From an uncultured Lachnospiraceae bacterium (GTDB taxonomy: Bacteria; Bacillota; Clostridia; Lachnospirales; Lachnospiraceae): a stretch of 64,000 nucleotides of DNA. Under the pieces are notes generated by a model. That model had not been told where the DNA came from. It worked only from the letters and a program-made list of their open reading frames with translations, and did not search any database. The translations under genes and the position numbers were made by a program. The DNA is taken from the NCBI GenBank assembly GCA_910579685.1, contig CAJTVN010000003.1, positions 80,300-144,299 on the forward strand, in the 5' to 3' direction. Positions 43,260 to 52,043 of this stretch are shown here, piece after piece (position 1 is the first letter of the stretch; each line of letters opens with the position of its first letter).

Positions 43260-44147
43260 TTACCACGCTCCTTTCCCGGTAAGCTTCTTGGATGTGAAAT
43301 GGGTAAGCAGTATCATGGCCGTCCCGATCACGCCCTTAAACAGGTTGGCCGCAGTGGCAAAGGAATACTGCCCCTGCAAAAGTCCGATCCTGTATACGTA
43401 GGTGTCGAGAATATCCACCCTGCTGAGCACCGCGTCATTCGTAAAGTTCAGGATCTGATCGTATCCGGCGCTCATTACAAATCCCACATTCAGGATCAGC
43501 ACTGTCACCATGGGGCCTGCCAGCGCCGGGAGAATGATGTAGCGGATCGTCTTCCACCGCCCCGCACCGTCCATCCTGGCCGCCTCATACAGCGCCGTGT
43601 CAATTCCCAGAATGGCCGAGAGATATATGATAGAATCCCATCCCATGCTTCTCCACGTGCTGGAAGCGAACAGAACCCACAGGATACTGTTTTTGTCTGT
43701 CAGAAGGTTGACCCTCTCTCCCCCGAAGGCCGCCACGATATCCATGACCAGCCCGTTTGACGGCGACAAAAACTCGTACCAGATTCCGGCAATGACAACC
43801 CAGGACAAAAAGTGCGGCAGGTAGGATACCACCTGCACCACCTTCCGGAAATGCCTGGTGCGCATCTCGTTAAGCGCCAGGGCGAAAGCCACCGGAAGCG
43901 GGAAAAACAGCACAATTTTCATGAAGCTGATCACCAGCGTGTTTTTGATAATATTGTAAAAGGCCGGCGTGGAAAACAGCGTCTTAAAATGCTTCCACCC
44001 CACGAAAATATTGTCCCCCACAATTCTGTAGTCGTAAAAGGCAAGTCTCATCTCAAGAATGGGCCACACATGAAATATCAGAAAATATAACATGGCAGGC
44101 AGCATCAAAAGATACAGCACCTTGTCCTTTTTTATCCTTTTCCACAT
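43260..44147 (-). CDS. Carbohydrate ABC transporter permease (LplB-like), ARH operon
   Basis: 295 residues of normal family length, six membrane segments, starting KDKVLYLLMLPAMLYFLIFHVWPILEMRLAF. EAA loop YEAARMDGAGRWKTIRYIILPALAGP. Lacks the N-terminal extension found in the locus 1 homologue. ATG 44147 lies about 50 bases after the HAD gene. Confidence 0.93.
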   Translation of the reverse strand: MWKRIKKDKVLYLLMLPAMLYFLIFHVWPILEMRLAFYDYRIVGDNIFVGWKHFKTLFSTPAFYNIIKNTLVISFMKIVLFFPLPVAFALALNEMRTRHFRKVVQVVSYLPHFLSWVVIAGIWYEFLSPSNGLVMDIVAAFGGERVNLLTDKNSILWVLFASSTWRSMGWDSIIYLSAILGIDTALYEAARMDGAGRWKTIRYIILPALAGPMVTVLILNVGFVMSAGYDQILNFTNDAVLSRVDILDTYVYRIGLLQGQYSFATAANLFKGVIGTAMILLTHFTSKKLTGKGAW

Positions 44148-44195
44148 ATTGAATCCTCTCTCTTTCTTCCCCCGCCCTTCCGGGGGATTTGCCGT

Positions 44196-44975
44196 TCAGT
44201 GCAGGATCTTCTGCTCAATAAACCGCGCAACACCGTCTTCCTGATTGCTTTTTGCCACCGCATCCGCCATCTCCTTCACGCCCGGCAGGGCATTGTCCAC
44301 AGCCACTCCAAGGCCGCAGAGTGAAAGCATCTGCCGGTCGCCCTCGTCGTCTCCAAAGGCGGCCGTCATGGAAAGCGGTATGTCAAGCCGCCGCGCCGTC
44401 CGGATAATCGCCCGCTCCTTCGATACCCCTTCTGCCATAAACGCGTATCGTACACTGTCCCGATAGTGCAGACAGCGGCATTTTGCAAATCTTCCGCAAA
44501 TCACCTGCGCCTCCCGTTCCTGTCCGATACTGGCATAAATCTGGCTTGCCCGCTGTCTGATACCCTTTGAGAAATCTGTAAACTCCGCCTTCCCCAAGGG
44601 ATGGGAGGGGGCGAACCTGTGCGGATTGATGAGCAGTCCCCGCCCGGCCTCCACCAGGATCTCCGTCTGGGAGGGGAGGGCGCAAAGAGCCGCTGTCAGC
44701 CCCTGAACCGTCTCCTCATCCATCATGTCGCACTGAATCATCTCTCCCCGAAAGATCACCTTGCTTCCGTTGGAACAGATCAGCAGATCCGCACCCAGAT
44801 CCTCCTGTATCTGTACTGCGTTCGCCTCCAGCCGCGCCGTTGCGATTCCCGTCACGATTCCCCTTCTTTTACACTCCCGCCAGATACTTCGGGTGTAATC
44901 CGACACGCTTCCGTCATCCCGAAGCAGCGTCTGATCCAAATCCGTGATAATCATTTTAATCATTTCTCTACTCAT
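44196..44975 (-). CDS. Cof-type HAD hydrolase, copy 2 of a tandem pair
   Basis: 259 residues. Motif I ITDLDQTLLRDDGS with nucleophile Asp, motif II region GIATARLEAN, motif III Lys in AEGVSKERAI, motif IV FGDDEGDRQML. Cap of the C2B type, so a phosphatase for small sugar phosphates or flavin/PLP-like compounds. ATG 44975 overlaps the stop of the paralogous gene by four bases (ATGA), so the two are translationally coupled. About 40% alike to the neighbour by eye, indicating a local duplication. Confidence 0.9.
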   Translation of the reverse strand: MSREMIKMIITDLDQTLLRDDGSVSDYTRSIWRECKRRGIVTGIATARLEANAVQIQEDLGADLLICSNGSKVIFRGEMIQCDMMDEETVQGLTAALCALPSQTEILVEAGRGLLINPHRFAPSHPLGKAEFTDFSKGIRQRASQIYASIGQEREAQVICGRFAKCRCLHYRDSVRYAFMAEGVSKERAIIRTARRLDIPLSMTAAFGDDEGDRQMLSLCGLGVAVDNALPGVKEMADAVAKSNQEDGVARFIEQKILH

Positions 44976-45751
44976 ACCATTTTCTTCAGGATGCAGCGCT
45001 CCACAAACTGCGCCACCCCGTCCTCCTCATTCGATCCGGTGACAAACCGCGCGGCCCGCTTCACACAGGGCAGGGCATTTTCCACTGCGGTTCCCACTCC
45101 GCAGAGGGCAAGCATCTCGCAGTCTCCCTCGTCATCCCCGAAAGCCGCCGTCTGCGCCAAAGCTATGTCATATCTCCGCGCCGTCTCAAAAAGCGCACTG
45201 GCTTTGGATACGCCTTTTGCCGTCACCGCATAAGTCCCGTCCCGGTAGCGGAGCCAGTCAAAAAAGGGAAAAACCTCCTTGAGACCGCGCACCTCTTCCT
45301 CGCTTCCCAGCCGGAAAAACACCTGGCATGCCTCCTCCCCCGTCGGCTTCTCAAAGTCCCGGATTATGGCTGTATGAAGTCTGGGAGAGTGTTCAAAACG
45401 GCGGCTGTTTGTATACATCCGCTCCCTGCAGCCTGCCAGAAGCCCCTCCGCACCCTTCCTCTGCAATGCCCGCAGAAAATCGGAGGTCTCCTCTTTCCCC
45501 ATTCCCCGGAAAAAGAGCACTTCCTTCCCAGCCAGCGCCATTGCGCCGCCCGAGACGATCCGAAAATCCGGTCTGAGTATCTCCTGCTCCGCCTGTGTTG
45601 CCGCAAGAAGCCTGGCGGTCGCAAAACCTGTCCGGATTCCCCGGTGTGCGCACTCGGCAAATACCCTCTGCGTATAGGGAGAAATACTTTTGTCCCGCCT
45701 TATCAGCGTATCGTCCAGATCCGATACAATGAGCCTTACGTCAAAATCCAT
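44972..45751 (-). CDS. Cof-type HAD hydrolase, copy 1 of a tandem pair
   Basis: About 259 residues from ATG 45751 (MDFDVRLIVSDLDDTLIRRDKS); a TTG at 45811 that overlaps the DUF4387 stop by four bases would add 20 residues and gives better coupling, so the start is uncertain. Motifs SDLDDTLI, GFATARLL, KGVSKASAL and FGDDEGDCEML are complete. Phosphatase of unknown substrate, possibly acting on a phosphorylated product of the kinases encoded in the same operon. Confidence 0.86.
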   Translation of the reverse strand: MDFDVRLIVSDLDDTLIRRDKSISPYTQRVFAECAHRGIRTGFATARLLAATQAEQEILRPDFRIVSGGAMALAGKEVLFFRGMGKEETSDFLRALQRKGAEGLLAGCRERMYTNSRRFEHSPRLHTAIIRDFEKPTGEEACQVFFRLGSEEEVRGLKEVFPFFDWLRYRDGTYAVTAKGVSKASALFETARRYDIALAQTAAFGDDEGDCEMLALCGVGTAVENALPCVKRAARFVTGSNEEDGVAQFVERCILKKMV

Positions 45752-45807
45752 TTGTCCGAAATTCTCTTTCTCCGCTCCGGCTCCCTCCAAAGCGCATCTC
45801 TTCCCGC

Positions 45808-46128
45808 TCAAATCTCTATCTCCAGCTCCCCTAGCGGGGCATGCTGCTGGGCGCCATACACATCGCTGTCCATGCAGGTTCCGGATGAAATTTTTCGGTC
45901 AAAGGTAATCTTAAATCCCAGGGCCGCATCGAAAAACACCAGCTGTGTGATCGCATCCTGGGTGATCCCGTAGAGCCCGGCTATCCTTTCTCTGGTAATC
46001 AAGCCGCTGTCTCTTATCGCTTCGTAAACCTCCCGGTCGGAAAACAGCGCATCCAGAGTAATGGAAAAGGGCCCGCTGTTTTTGGAACGAAGAACCTTGG
46101 CCAAATCATAGAGTTTTCTTTTTGCCAT
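45808..46128 (-). CDS. DUF4387 protein
   Basis: 106 residues. The pattern YDLAKVLRSKNSGPFSITLD, then GLYGI and QLVFFDAALGFKITFDR, GSCMDSDVYGAQQHAPL-like ending, is the entire DUF4387 domain. Members are nearly always encoded beside an AtuA-like (DUF1446) protein, as here, two bases downstream of its stop, and probably form a complex with it. Function not known to me. Confidence 0.88.
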   Translation of the reverse strand: MAKRKLYDLAKVLRSKNSGPFSITLDALFSDREVYEAIRDSGLITRERIAGLYGITQDAITQLVFFDAALGFKITFDRKISSGTCMDSDVYGAQQHAPLGELEIEI

Positions 46129-46130
46129 CC

Positions 46131-47588
46131 CTATACCTCCCCTTTTGGCTCTGCGGCCTTACGCTCTCCCGGCTTCGTCCTCCTGCCGTCTTCCCGCACC
46201 GCATCCGGCTGCTGCCGTATCGTCACATCCTCCAGCGGAAACATCTCCTGACCGTCCTTTACCTCCATCAGATGGTAAACGGAAAATTCATACACCGCTC
46301 CAAAGGACACGTCACTGGGCGCAAAGGGAAATGCCAGATTTCCCGCAGTCGCCTTCCTTCCCTCATACCCGTAATGCAAAAGCGACGAGCGAAGGGAACC
46401 GCAGACCGTATCCGCCGTTTCCTGAGAATCCGCAAGCACCTCGAAGAGAATCCCCACCTCGTGCGGCAGCTCGTCCCGCAGAGGCTCCAGCTCTCCCATC
46501 ACGGCGTCAATCCCGTAATTCATAAAATGGATGGTATAGGATTCCTTCGGGATCTCGCTGTAGTAAGCTTCCACCTGCCTCTGAGCCGCCTCCTCGATCT
46601 CCCGGATCCGCGAGATAAAGATGGGATCCCTGACGCCTGCCGCCACAAAAGTCCGGTAGGCCGCAAGCCTCGCCCCCTCCAGTTTGACGTAGTACTTTTC
46701 TGTCTCCTCGATCCTGCTGCCCGTGACCGCAACGCTCCCGTCCCCCAGCTCTTCAAAGCTGCAGTTTTCCAGGTTCAGCACGGTACCGGGCCCGTGGAGA
46801 ATATAGGGATGATCCTTTTCATAGAAGGTATGCGCCGCCACGGACAGGGAGGTGCATCTCCTCTCCTTTGACAGCGGCATAATACGAAAGCCTTCCTCCC
46901 ATATTTCCCCCAGCATACAATCCTTGGTGGTGCCGGGAACCGCACAGAGTGCGGCACACTCCAGTATTTTCCCCGCATGGTAGCCGTATGCCGCCGGAAG
47001 TCCGTGATAAATTGCAACCGCCGCAAACGGGGACGGATCGTATGCCCTGCCGCAGATAATCAGCCGGTATCCCTGCCGCAGCGCCTCCACCACCGGTTCA
47101 TGTCCCATCTGCGCCACGATCCCCGTGGTCTCCTCCAGGCGCTTTTCGGTAAGCTCCCGGACAGCGGCTCCCAGCGGGAAAACCTTTCCTTCCCGCATCC
47201 GCTCTCTCACTACCGCTTTCGGAATATCCGCCCACAGGATGCCCGTGCGCATTTCCTCAAGTCCGTTTTCCTCCAGAATCTCCCGGATAATATCCCAGGT
47301 CCACTCCACGTGAACCTTTCCTCCGCTTCCCCCTGCGGAACCGATAATCACCGGTATGCCGGCCTTAGCCCCTTCGGTTATCATCAGAGAAAGATCCTTT
47401 TTGCATGCATGCCTGCTGACAATGGCGGTGCCTGCCCCCAGCTTGTGCGGGCCGGCGTCCGTGCTGCCCGCATCCACCACGATGGCATCCGGCTTTTGCG
47501 CCATCCCGTTCAGGAAGGATTCCCTGGGATAGCCATATCCCAAAATCCCGCAGGGCGCCAATATTTTGATCCTTCTGCTATTCCTCAT
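46131..47588 (-). CDS. AtuA-like protein (DUF1446, acyclic terpene utilisation family)
   Basis: 485 residues, cytoplasmic. Glycine-rich N-terminus IKILAPCGILGYGYPRESF, AIVVDAGSTDAGPHKLGAG, and PVIIGSAGGSGGK are family hallmarks. AtuA itself acts in terpene catabolism in Pseudomonas, but most family members occur in sugar or dicarboxylate clusters with DUF4387 and have no assigned reaction. ATG 47588 overlaps the stop of the LacI-ribokinase gene by four bases (ATGA), showing tight coupling. The last 25 residues are charged and Pro/Lys-rich. Confidence 0.87.
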   Translation of the reverse strand: MRNSRRIKILAPCGILGYGYPRESFLNGMAQKPDAIVVDAGSTDAGPHKLGAGTAIVSRHACKKDLSLMITEGAKAGIPVIIGSAGGSGGKVHVEWTWDIIREILEENGLEEMRTGILWADIPKAVVRERMREGKVFPLGAAVRELTEKRLEETTGIVAQMGHEPVVEALRQGYRLIICGRAYDPSPFAAVAIYHGLPAAYGYHAGKILECAALCAVPGTTKDCMLGEIWEEGFRIMPLSKERRCTSLSVAAHTFYEKDHPYILHGPGTVLNLENCSFEELGDGSVAVTGSRIEETEKYYVKLEGARLAAYRTFVAAGVRDPIFISRIREIEEAAQRQVEAYYSEIPKESYTIHFMNYGIDAVMGELEPLRDELPHEVGILFEVLADSQETADTVCGSLRSSLLHYGYEGRKATAGNLAFPFAPSDVSFGAVYEFSVYHLMEVKDGQEMFPLEDVTIRQQPDAVREDGRRTKPGERKAAEPKGEV

Positions 47589-49519
47589 TTCCTTTCACCC
47601 TCTGTCCTTATGTACTCTTTCCCATGTTTCTCAAATAAAATCGTTTCCGTAATCCTCTTGGCGTAAATATCCATAGTGCTTCGATCCACCATGGAGGCGG
47701 GAACCCCGTTCCTGGTGATGGAAAAGCCCGCCGCATAAGTGGCATACTGTATCGCCAGCTTCATGGTAAAGCCTTCCGACAGATACACCGCCAGGGCCGC
47801 TATAAAAGCGTCCGCCGCACCGGTGGTATCCACGGCCTCGAAATCCGCCGCCTGAAATTTCCAGATTTCCCTGTCGTTCATCCATAGACATCCATCCTCG
47901 TCCAGCGTCACAATGACCTCTCCCACTCCCTTATCCAGAAAATACTGCGCTTTCTCCTCCAGCGTGCCCTGCCTGGGACAGAGAAGCTCCAGCTCCTTTC
48001 GATTGGGCACGAAGATATCGATCTTCTTTAAAAGGCTTTCGCTGATCTCGTCCACAGCCGCCGGTTTGAGAATCGTGCGGCTTCCCATCTCCCCTGCGAT
48101 GTCCGCCGCATATTCCACGATCTCCACAGGCGTCTCCAGCTGAAGAAGGCAGAACTGCGCTCCGGCGAACAGCCCCTTCTTTCTGTGCAGATCCTCCCTG
48201 GTGAGGAAGCGGTTTGCTCCGGGATAAACGATAATGTTGCTCTCGCCGTTCTTCTGAACCGTTATGTGGGCTCTTCCCGTTCCCTTGGTGGTGCTCTCCA
48301 GGATCCCCTCCACGCTGATTCCGTATCCGGCCATGGCATCCCGTAAGACCTTGGCCTCATAGTCCTGCCCGATCTTTCCGATCAGGACAGCCTCCGCTCC
48401 CAGCTTGGCCGCGCCTACCGCCTGGTTAAAGCCCTTGCCACCCGCATAGGATTGCAGTTCCTCGGCCACACAGGTCTGCCCGGCCTCCGGAAATGTCCTT
48501 ACACTGATGATGGAGTCCATGTTAATGCTCCCCACCACTACTATCTTCCCAACGATATGATCCGGAATCTCTCCCGCACTGTCGCCCTCCAGGATTTCAA
48601 TCTCCTCATTCCCCGAAGTCCTCTCCCGCTTCTCCAGATCGGCAATCACCTGGCTGCAGGCATATTCTCCAAGTTCCTCCACCGGAAGGTAAATGCTGGT
48701 CAGCTTCGGGTACAGAATTCGTCTGTCCCTGCATTCCGACAAAGTGATCAGGGACAGATCCTTTGGTATCTTGTATCCCCTCTCCGCTGCCTTGCGGCAG
48801 ATATCCGCAGCTATCTCCTCGTTCTGGCACACAAGAGCCGTAATTCCGTAGAGGGTAATATCGCAGAACTCCCTGGCCTCGTCCCACTTCATCACAAAAT
48901 CCGAGCGATTCTCCAGCCCCCTGTCATAAAGGCATCGCTGAAACCCCTTCACAAATCGGGCGGTTCTCTCGTTGTCCTCACGGATACAGCATCCGATCCG
49001 CCGGTGATAAAGTCCGGCAAGATATTTGGCCGCCTCGTAGCCGTACCGCCCGTAATCAAGCGTGAACTGCCTCTCCCCCTCCTCCCAGTCAAGAAAATCG
49101 CAGAAATAAACTTCAATTTCCTTTTCCTCGAAGCAGGAAAGATACTTCTCGCTCTCCTCGCCGTTTCTCTGCCAAATCACCGCGGTTACTCCCTGTGCGC
49201 ACATGGCCGCAACCGCTTTTCTCTCGCCCTCAGTCTCCGGTCCGTACTCGCAGCAGAAAATTCCATACCCGTTTTTCCTGGCCGCCCTGCTGACTCCCGA
49301 CAGAAGCATTCTTCCCTTCGGAGAATCCCTGACTACCACGCCGATCAGAAACCGGGAAAGGCTACCCGCTTTTTCATAAGGAACATAGTGATAATCCCGG
49401 GCGATCCGCAGCACCTTCTCCCTGGTTTCCCCGCTGATGGATGAATCCTTTCCGTTTAAAATTTTGGAGACCGTGGAAATGGACACATTGGATAATTTTG
49501 CTATCTCTTTAATTGTCAT
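47585..49519 (-). CDS. LacI-type repressor fused to a ribokinase-like sugar kinase
   Basis: 644 residues in one frame. Residues 1-60 are a LacI HTH (MTIKEIAKLSNVSISTVSKILNG), 60-320 a periplasmic-binding-protein-like sensor (FLIGVVVRDSPKG...LSLITLSECRDRRILYPKLTSIYLP). After a short linker a full PfkB kinase starts at about 342 (KIVVVGSINMDSIISVRTFPEAG) with AGGKGFNQAVGAAKLG and the catalytic DTTGAADAFIAALAVYL (usual GAGD is GAAD). It could couple sugar phosphorylation to derepression. First gene of the operon, behind a promoter with two palindromes that it should bind. ATG 49519 follows AAGGTGCAGAC. Confidence 0.92.
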   Translation of the reverse strand: MTIKEIAKLSNVSISTVSKILNGKDSSISGETREKVLRIARDYHYVPYEKAGSLSRFLIGVVVRDSPKGRMLLSGVSRAARKNGYGIFCCEYGPETEGERKAVAAMCAQGVTAVIWQRNGEESEKYLSCFEEKEIEVYFCDFLDWEEGERQFTLDYGRYGYEAAKYLAGLYHRRIGCCIREDNERTARFVKGFQRCLYDRGLENRSDFVMKWDEAREFCDITLYGITALVCQNEEIAADICRKAAERGYKIPKDLSLITLSECRDRRILYPKLTSIYLPVEELGEYACSQVIADLEKRERTSGNEEIEILEGDSAGEIPDHIVGKIVVVGSINMDSIISVRTFPEAGQTCVAEELQSYAGGKGFNQAVGAAKLGAEAVLIGKIGQDYEAKVLRDAMAGYGISVEGILESTTKGTGRAHITVQKNGESNIIVYPGANRFLTREDLHRKKGLFAGAQFCLLQLETPVEIVEYAADIAGEMGSRTILKPAAVDEISESLLKKIDIFVPNRKELELLCPRQGTLEEKAQYFLDKGVGEVIVTLDEDGCLWMNDREIWKFQAADFEAVDTTGAADAFIAALAVYLSEGFTMKLAIQYATYAAGFSITRNGVPASMVDRSTMDIYAKRITETILFEKHGKEYIRTEGERK

Positions 49520-49537
49520 GTCTGCACCTTTTGTTAA

Positions 49538-49599
49538 GAAAATATTTTCCGAAAACTTTTTCCTAAACTAAATATAATTCTTTTTATGCACTTTGTCAA
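49538..49599 (-). promoter_or_regulatory. Promoter and tandem operator of the ARH operon
   Basis: Minus-strand TTGACA (49594-49599), 17-base spacer, TATATT (49571-49576). Between the -10 box and the start codon lie two palindromes side by side: GAAAAAGTTTTC (49551-49562, imperfect) and GAAAATATTTTC (49538-49549, perfect). Placement downstream of the transcription start fits autorepression by the LacI-kinase fusion. Confidence 0.75.
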
Positions 49600-49693
49600 C
49601 AAAAGAATTGAGTTTTGTGGTTTTTTTGTAGATTCTTTCTGTGAGGCACAATCATTTTTCTTCCTCCGAAGGCTGTTTTTAGATATAAAAACA

Positions 49694-49719
49694 AGAGCCC
49701 CTGATTCGACCAGAAGCTC
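49694..49719 (-). terminator. Terminator of the MntA/HepT-like pair
   Basis: GAGCTTCTG pairs with CAGGGGCTC, followed by TTGTTTTTAT on the minus strand; 28 bases past the HepT-like stop. Confidence 0.7.
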
Positions 49720-49746
49720 CTTCCCGTTCCCTTCACAGTTATCTGT

Positions 49747-50148
49747 TTATTTGTAATACTTTACAACATCTCCTTCGAATTTTTCGAATAAAGGACAATA
49801 CACCTTTATAATATCCTGAAATTGCTCTGCTGCAAACGTTCCCTCATAATCATGCGCAAGCTGATTTCTTACCCGAAGCATCTGCATCCATTTGTCACTG
49901 TCAATGATTCCATTGAGAAAAGCCTGCCGTAATGTTTCCCTGGGCGATCCAACCGCAAAATCGAGAATCGCAAGCTCTTTTATCAGGATATCCTTCATTA
50001 CCTTCCACGAAATGTCAAAGGTAAGATTGAAATTCATGACAGTTCCTTCCAGCACAAAATCTGCCTTGGGATCAGCGTCCAGGCTTTTTTTCAGATTTTT
50101 CAGGCTTCTGCAGAATGTATGATATCGATTAATATATTTGCTTTCCAT
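49747..50148 (-). CDS. HepT-like / nucleotidyltransferase substrate-binding protein (HI0074 family)
   Basis: 133 residues, all helical HEPN-type fold. Carries RNQLAHDY (R-x4-H-x-Y), the HEPN ribonuclease motif of HepT toxins. In type VII toxin-antitoxin pairs HepT cleaves RNA until its partner MntA adds AMP to the tyrosine of this motif. HI0074 family members share the fold, so the toxin role is likely but not certain. The gene overlaps the end of the nucleotidyltransferase gene by 20 bases. Confidence 0.85.
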   Translation of the reverse strand: MESKYINRYHTFCRSLKNLKKSLDADPKADFVLEGTVMNFNLTFDISWKVMKDILIKELAILDFAVGSPRETLRQAFLNGIIDSDKWMQMLRVRNQLAHDYEGTFAAEQFQDIIKVYCPLFEKFEGDVVKYYK

Positions 50149-50410
50149 ATCTTCTTATATCCTCCAGCAGAAATTCATTCTTAATTTCCTCATAGTGAAA
50201 CAGATCAATTTTTCGCAGGGTATCTATCTCCAAAACCTCTTCTTCCAGACGTTGTATATTCCCGCATCCGTAAACAACAAAATCAATATCGCTGGTCGGC
50301 GCTGCCGTGCCTGTGGCAAAAGAGCCAAACAGATCCAGCCTTCGCACGCCGTTTGCCTTACAGATTGCGGCAACCCTCTCAATTACTTCCGAAACGGGCA
50401 TGATATCCAT
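50129..50410 (-). CDS. MntA-like nucleotidyltransferase (antitoxin partner)
   Basis: 93 residues from ATG 50410 (MDIMPVSEVIERVAAICKANG), chosen because GGGGTGAG lies nine bases before it; ATG 50434 (MDWGEK) is a weaker alternative. Minimal nucleotidyltransferase motif LDLFGSFATGTAAPTSDIDFVV gives GS-x-A-x-G and the D-x-D metal site; a third Asp lies in LRKIDLFHYEEI. In MntA/HepT pairs this enzyme AMPylates and so neutralises the toxin. Transcribed first and overlaps the toxin gene. Confidence 0.85.
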   Translation of the reverse strand: MDIMPVSEVIERVAAICKANGVRRLDLFGSFATGTAAPTSDIDFVVYGCGNIQRLEEEVLEIDTLRKIDLFHYEEIKNEFLLEDIRRYGKQIY

Positions 50411-50659
50411 GATAATTTTCTCACCCCAATCCATATTATCTTTCTTTCCATTTCCATCTTCCAGACAATTTACTATAACACAAATATAAACCACAGGATG
50501 AAATCTTGCAATAACAAGCACCGGAATACGAATCCCGCATCCATCACCTTATGTATATTTATACAAGTTTTATATAATGATTACACAATAATTATACGAT
50601 AATATTATATATGGATTCGTATGTAACTTTAAAGTTTTTATTTAAGGAAATGCTGTAAA

Positions 50660-51691
50660 ATGAACAAGGCAAAGAAACGTGTAACGATAAAAGATATTGC
50701 AAACAAATGCCAGACAACAGCCAATACCGTATCGAGAGCGCTGCGGAACGATCCCGGGATCTCTGCGGTGACCACGCAGAAGATCCAGCAGACGGCAAAG
50801 GAAATGGGTTATATCCGGAACGGTCTGGCTTCTGCCATGCGCTCCAGCAAGAGCAAATTAATTTCCATCATAGTCGAGGATGTGGACAATCCCCACAATT
50901 CCATGCTTATAGAGAAAATGGATTGCATATTAAAGGACGAGGGGTACGATATCATCATCCTCAGCACGCAGGCAAACGCATCCAAAAAATTCAGGATGGC
51001 AAGTCTCTCCGTTTCCTTATTCGTGGATGGAATCCTGTATTTTCCAAGTATAGATGACAAAGCTATCGTGGATATGCTCAAAATAAATCACATTCCATTT
51101 GTCTTTGTTGAGAGGGGCGTCGACGGTATCGAAGCCGACATTGTCCGATGTGATGATTATCAGGGAGGAGTAATCGCCGCCGATTATCTGCTCGGCTTTG
51201 GGCACCGATCATTCCTTTATCTGGGCGGTCCCCAAAAAAACGGCGCACAGCCCCTGCGGCAGACAGGATTTGTAAACAGGCTTCTTCAGTGCGGCGTTCA
51301 ACCGTCTGACATAGCGGTTCTGGATGAAGAGACCGTATATCAATCCATCCGCGAAGACCGAATTATGGATATCCTCAGAAACATCAAGTTCACAGGCGCA
51401 TTTGCGTTTAATGATCAGATCGCATATCATGCCATCAATGCGCTCAGGTACGAAGGCCGCAGTGTGCCCGGTGATGTCTCAATCATCGGATTTGACTATA
51501 TCAAAGGAGCTCTGGCCTATCTGCAGCCGCTCACTTCCATAGCAAGTACGGATATGGGCGACATGGCATCCCGGATTGTGTCTTTGCTGCTGCGCAGAAT
51601 CCATAACTCTGATGCATCTTATGTCACCGAAATACTGCCCGTTTCTCTCCACGAAAAGGAAAGCACGGTGTCCGCTCCACGTTTCACGTAA
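50660..51691 (+). CDS. LacI-family repressor of the arabinoside locus
   Basis: 343 residues. HTH VTIKDIANKCQTTANTVSRALRNDPGISAVTTQKI, hinge GLASAMRSSKSKL, then a sugar-binding domain (LISIIVEDVDNPHNSMLIEKMDCILKDEGYD...DVSIIGFDYIKGALAYLQPLTSI). ATG 50660 follows AAGGAAATGCTGTAAA. It precedes the transporter operon; TTAACGTTAA-type palindromes 200 bases downstream are its probable operators. Confidence 0.92.
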   Translation: MNKAKKRVTIKDIANKCQTTANTVSRALRNDPGISAVTTQKIQQTAKEMGYIRNGLASAMRSSKSKLISIIVEDVDNPHNSMLIEKMDCILKDEGYDIIILSTQANASKKFRMASLSVSLFVDGILYFPSIDDKAIVDMLKINHIPFVFVERGVDGIEADIVRCDDYQGGVIAADYLLGFGHRSFLYLGGPQKNGAQPLRQTGFVNRLLQCGVQPSDIAVLDEETVYQSIREDRIMDILRNIKFTGAFAFNDQIAYHAINALRYEGRSVPGDVSIIGFDYIKGALAYLQPLTSIASTDMGDMASRIVSLLLRRIHNSDASYVTEILPVSLHEKESTVSAPRFT

Positions 51692-51841
51692 CAAACCGTC
51701 CAAACGCAACGGTTTTCTTTTTGTGATGCAAATCCTTCTGTTCCGCCGACTGAATTCCGGCACTTTTTCCAAATACGGCGTTTTATTTTCTGTTCTTTTT
51801 ATCAGTTATTTCATATGTATATTCATTAAATCTCACTAAGA

Positions 51842-51927
51842 TTAACATTAAACTTATAGTTTTTTATTCAAATTGCAAAAAAGATTAACGTTAACGTATT
51901 GACTAATTTTATTGCAAATGATAAAAT
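51842..51927 (+). promoter_or_regulatory. Promoter and LacI-type operators of the arabinoside transporter operon
   Basis: TTGACT (51899-51904), 17-base spacer, TAAAAT (51922-51927). Just upstream, TTAACGTTAA (51885-51894) is a perfect palindrome with central CG, typical for LacI-family sites; a near copy TTAACATTAA lies at 51842-51851, 43 bp away (about four helical turns), suitable for looping. The 350-base gap 51692-52043 holds nothing else I can identify. Confidence 0.75.
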
Positions 51928-52043
51928 TAGTGAAAAATTTACAGAAATCTTCAAAATTCTAACAAAAAAGCACAAAATCATCATTCCCTCTCGCAGGGAT
52001 GAACGTGTTTGGCTGTTGGCAGAAAATAATGGAGGGATGGTGT

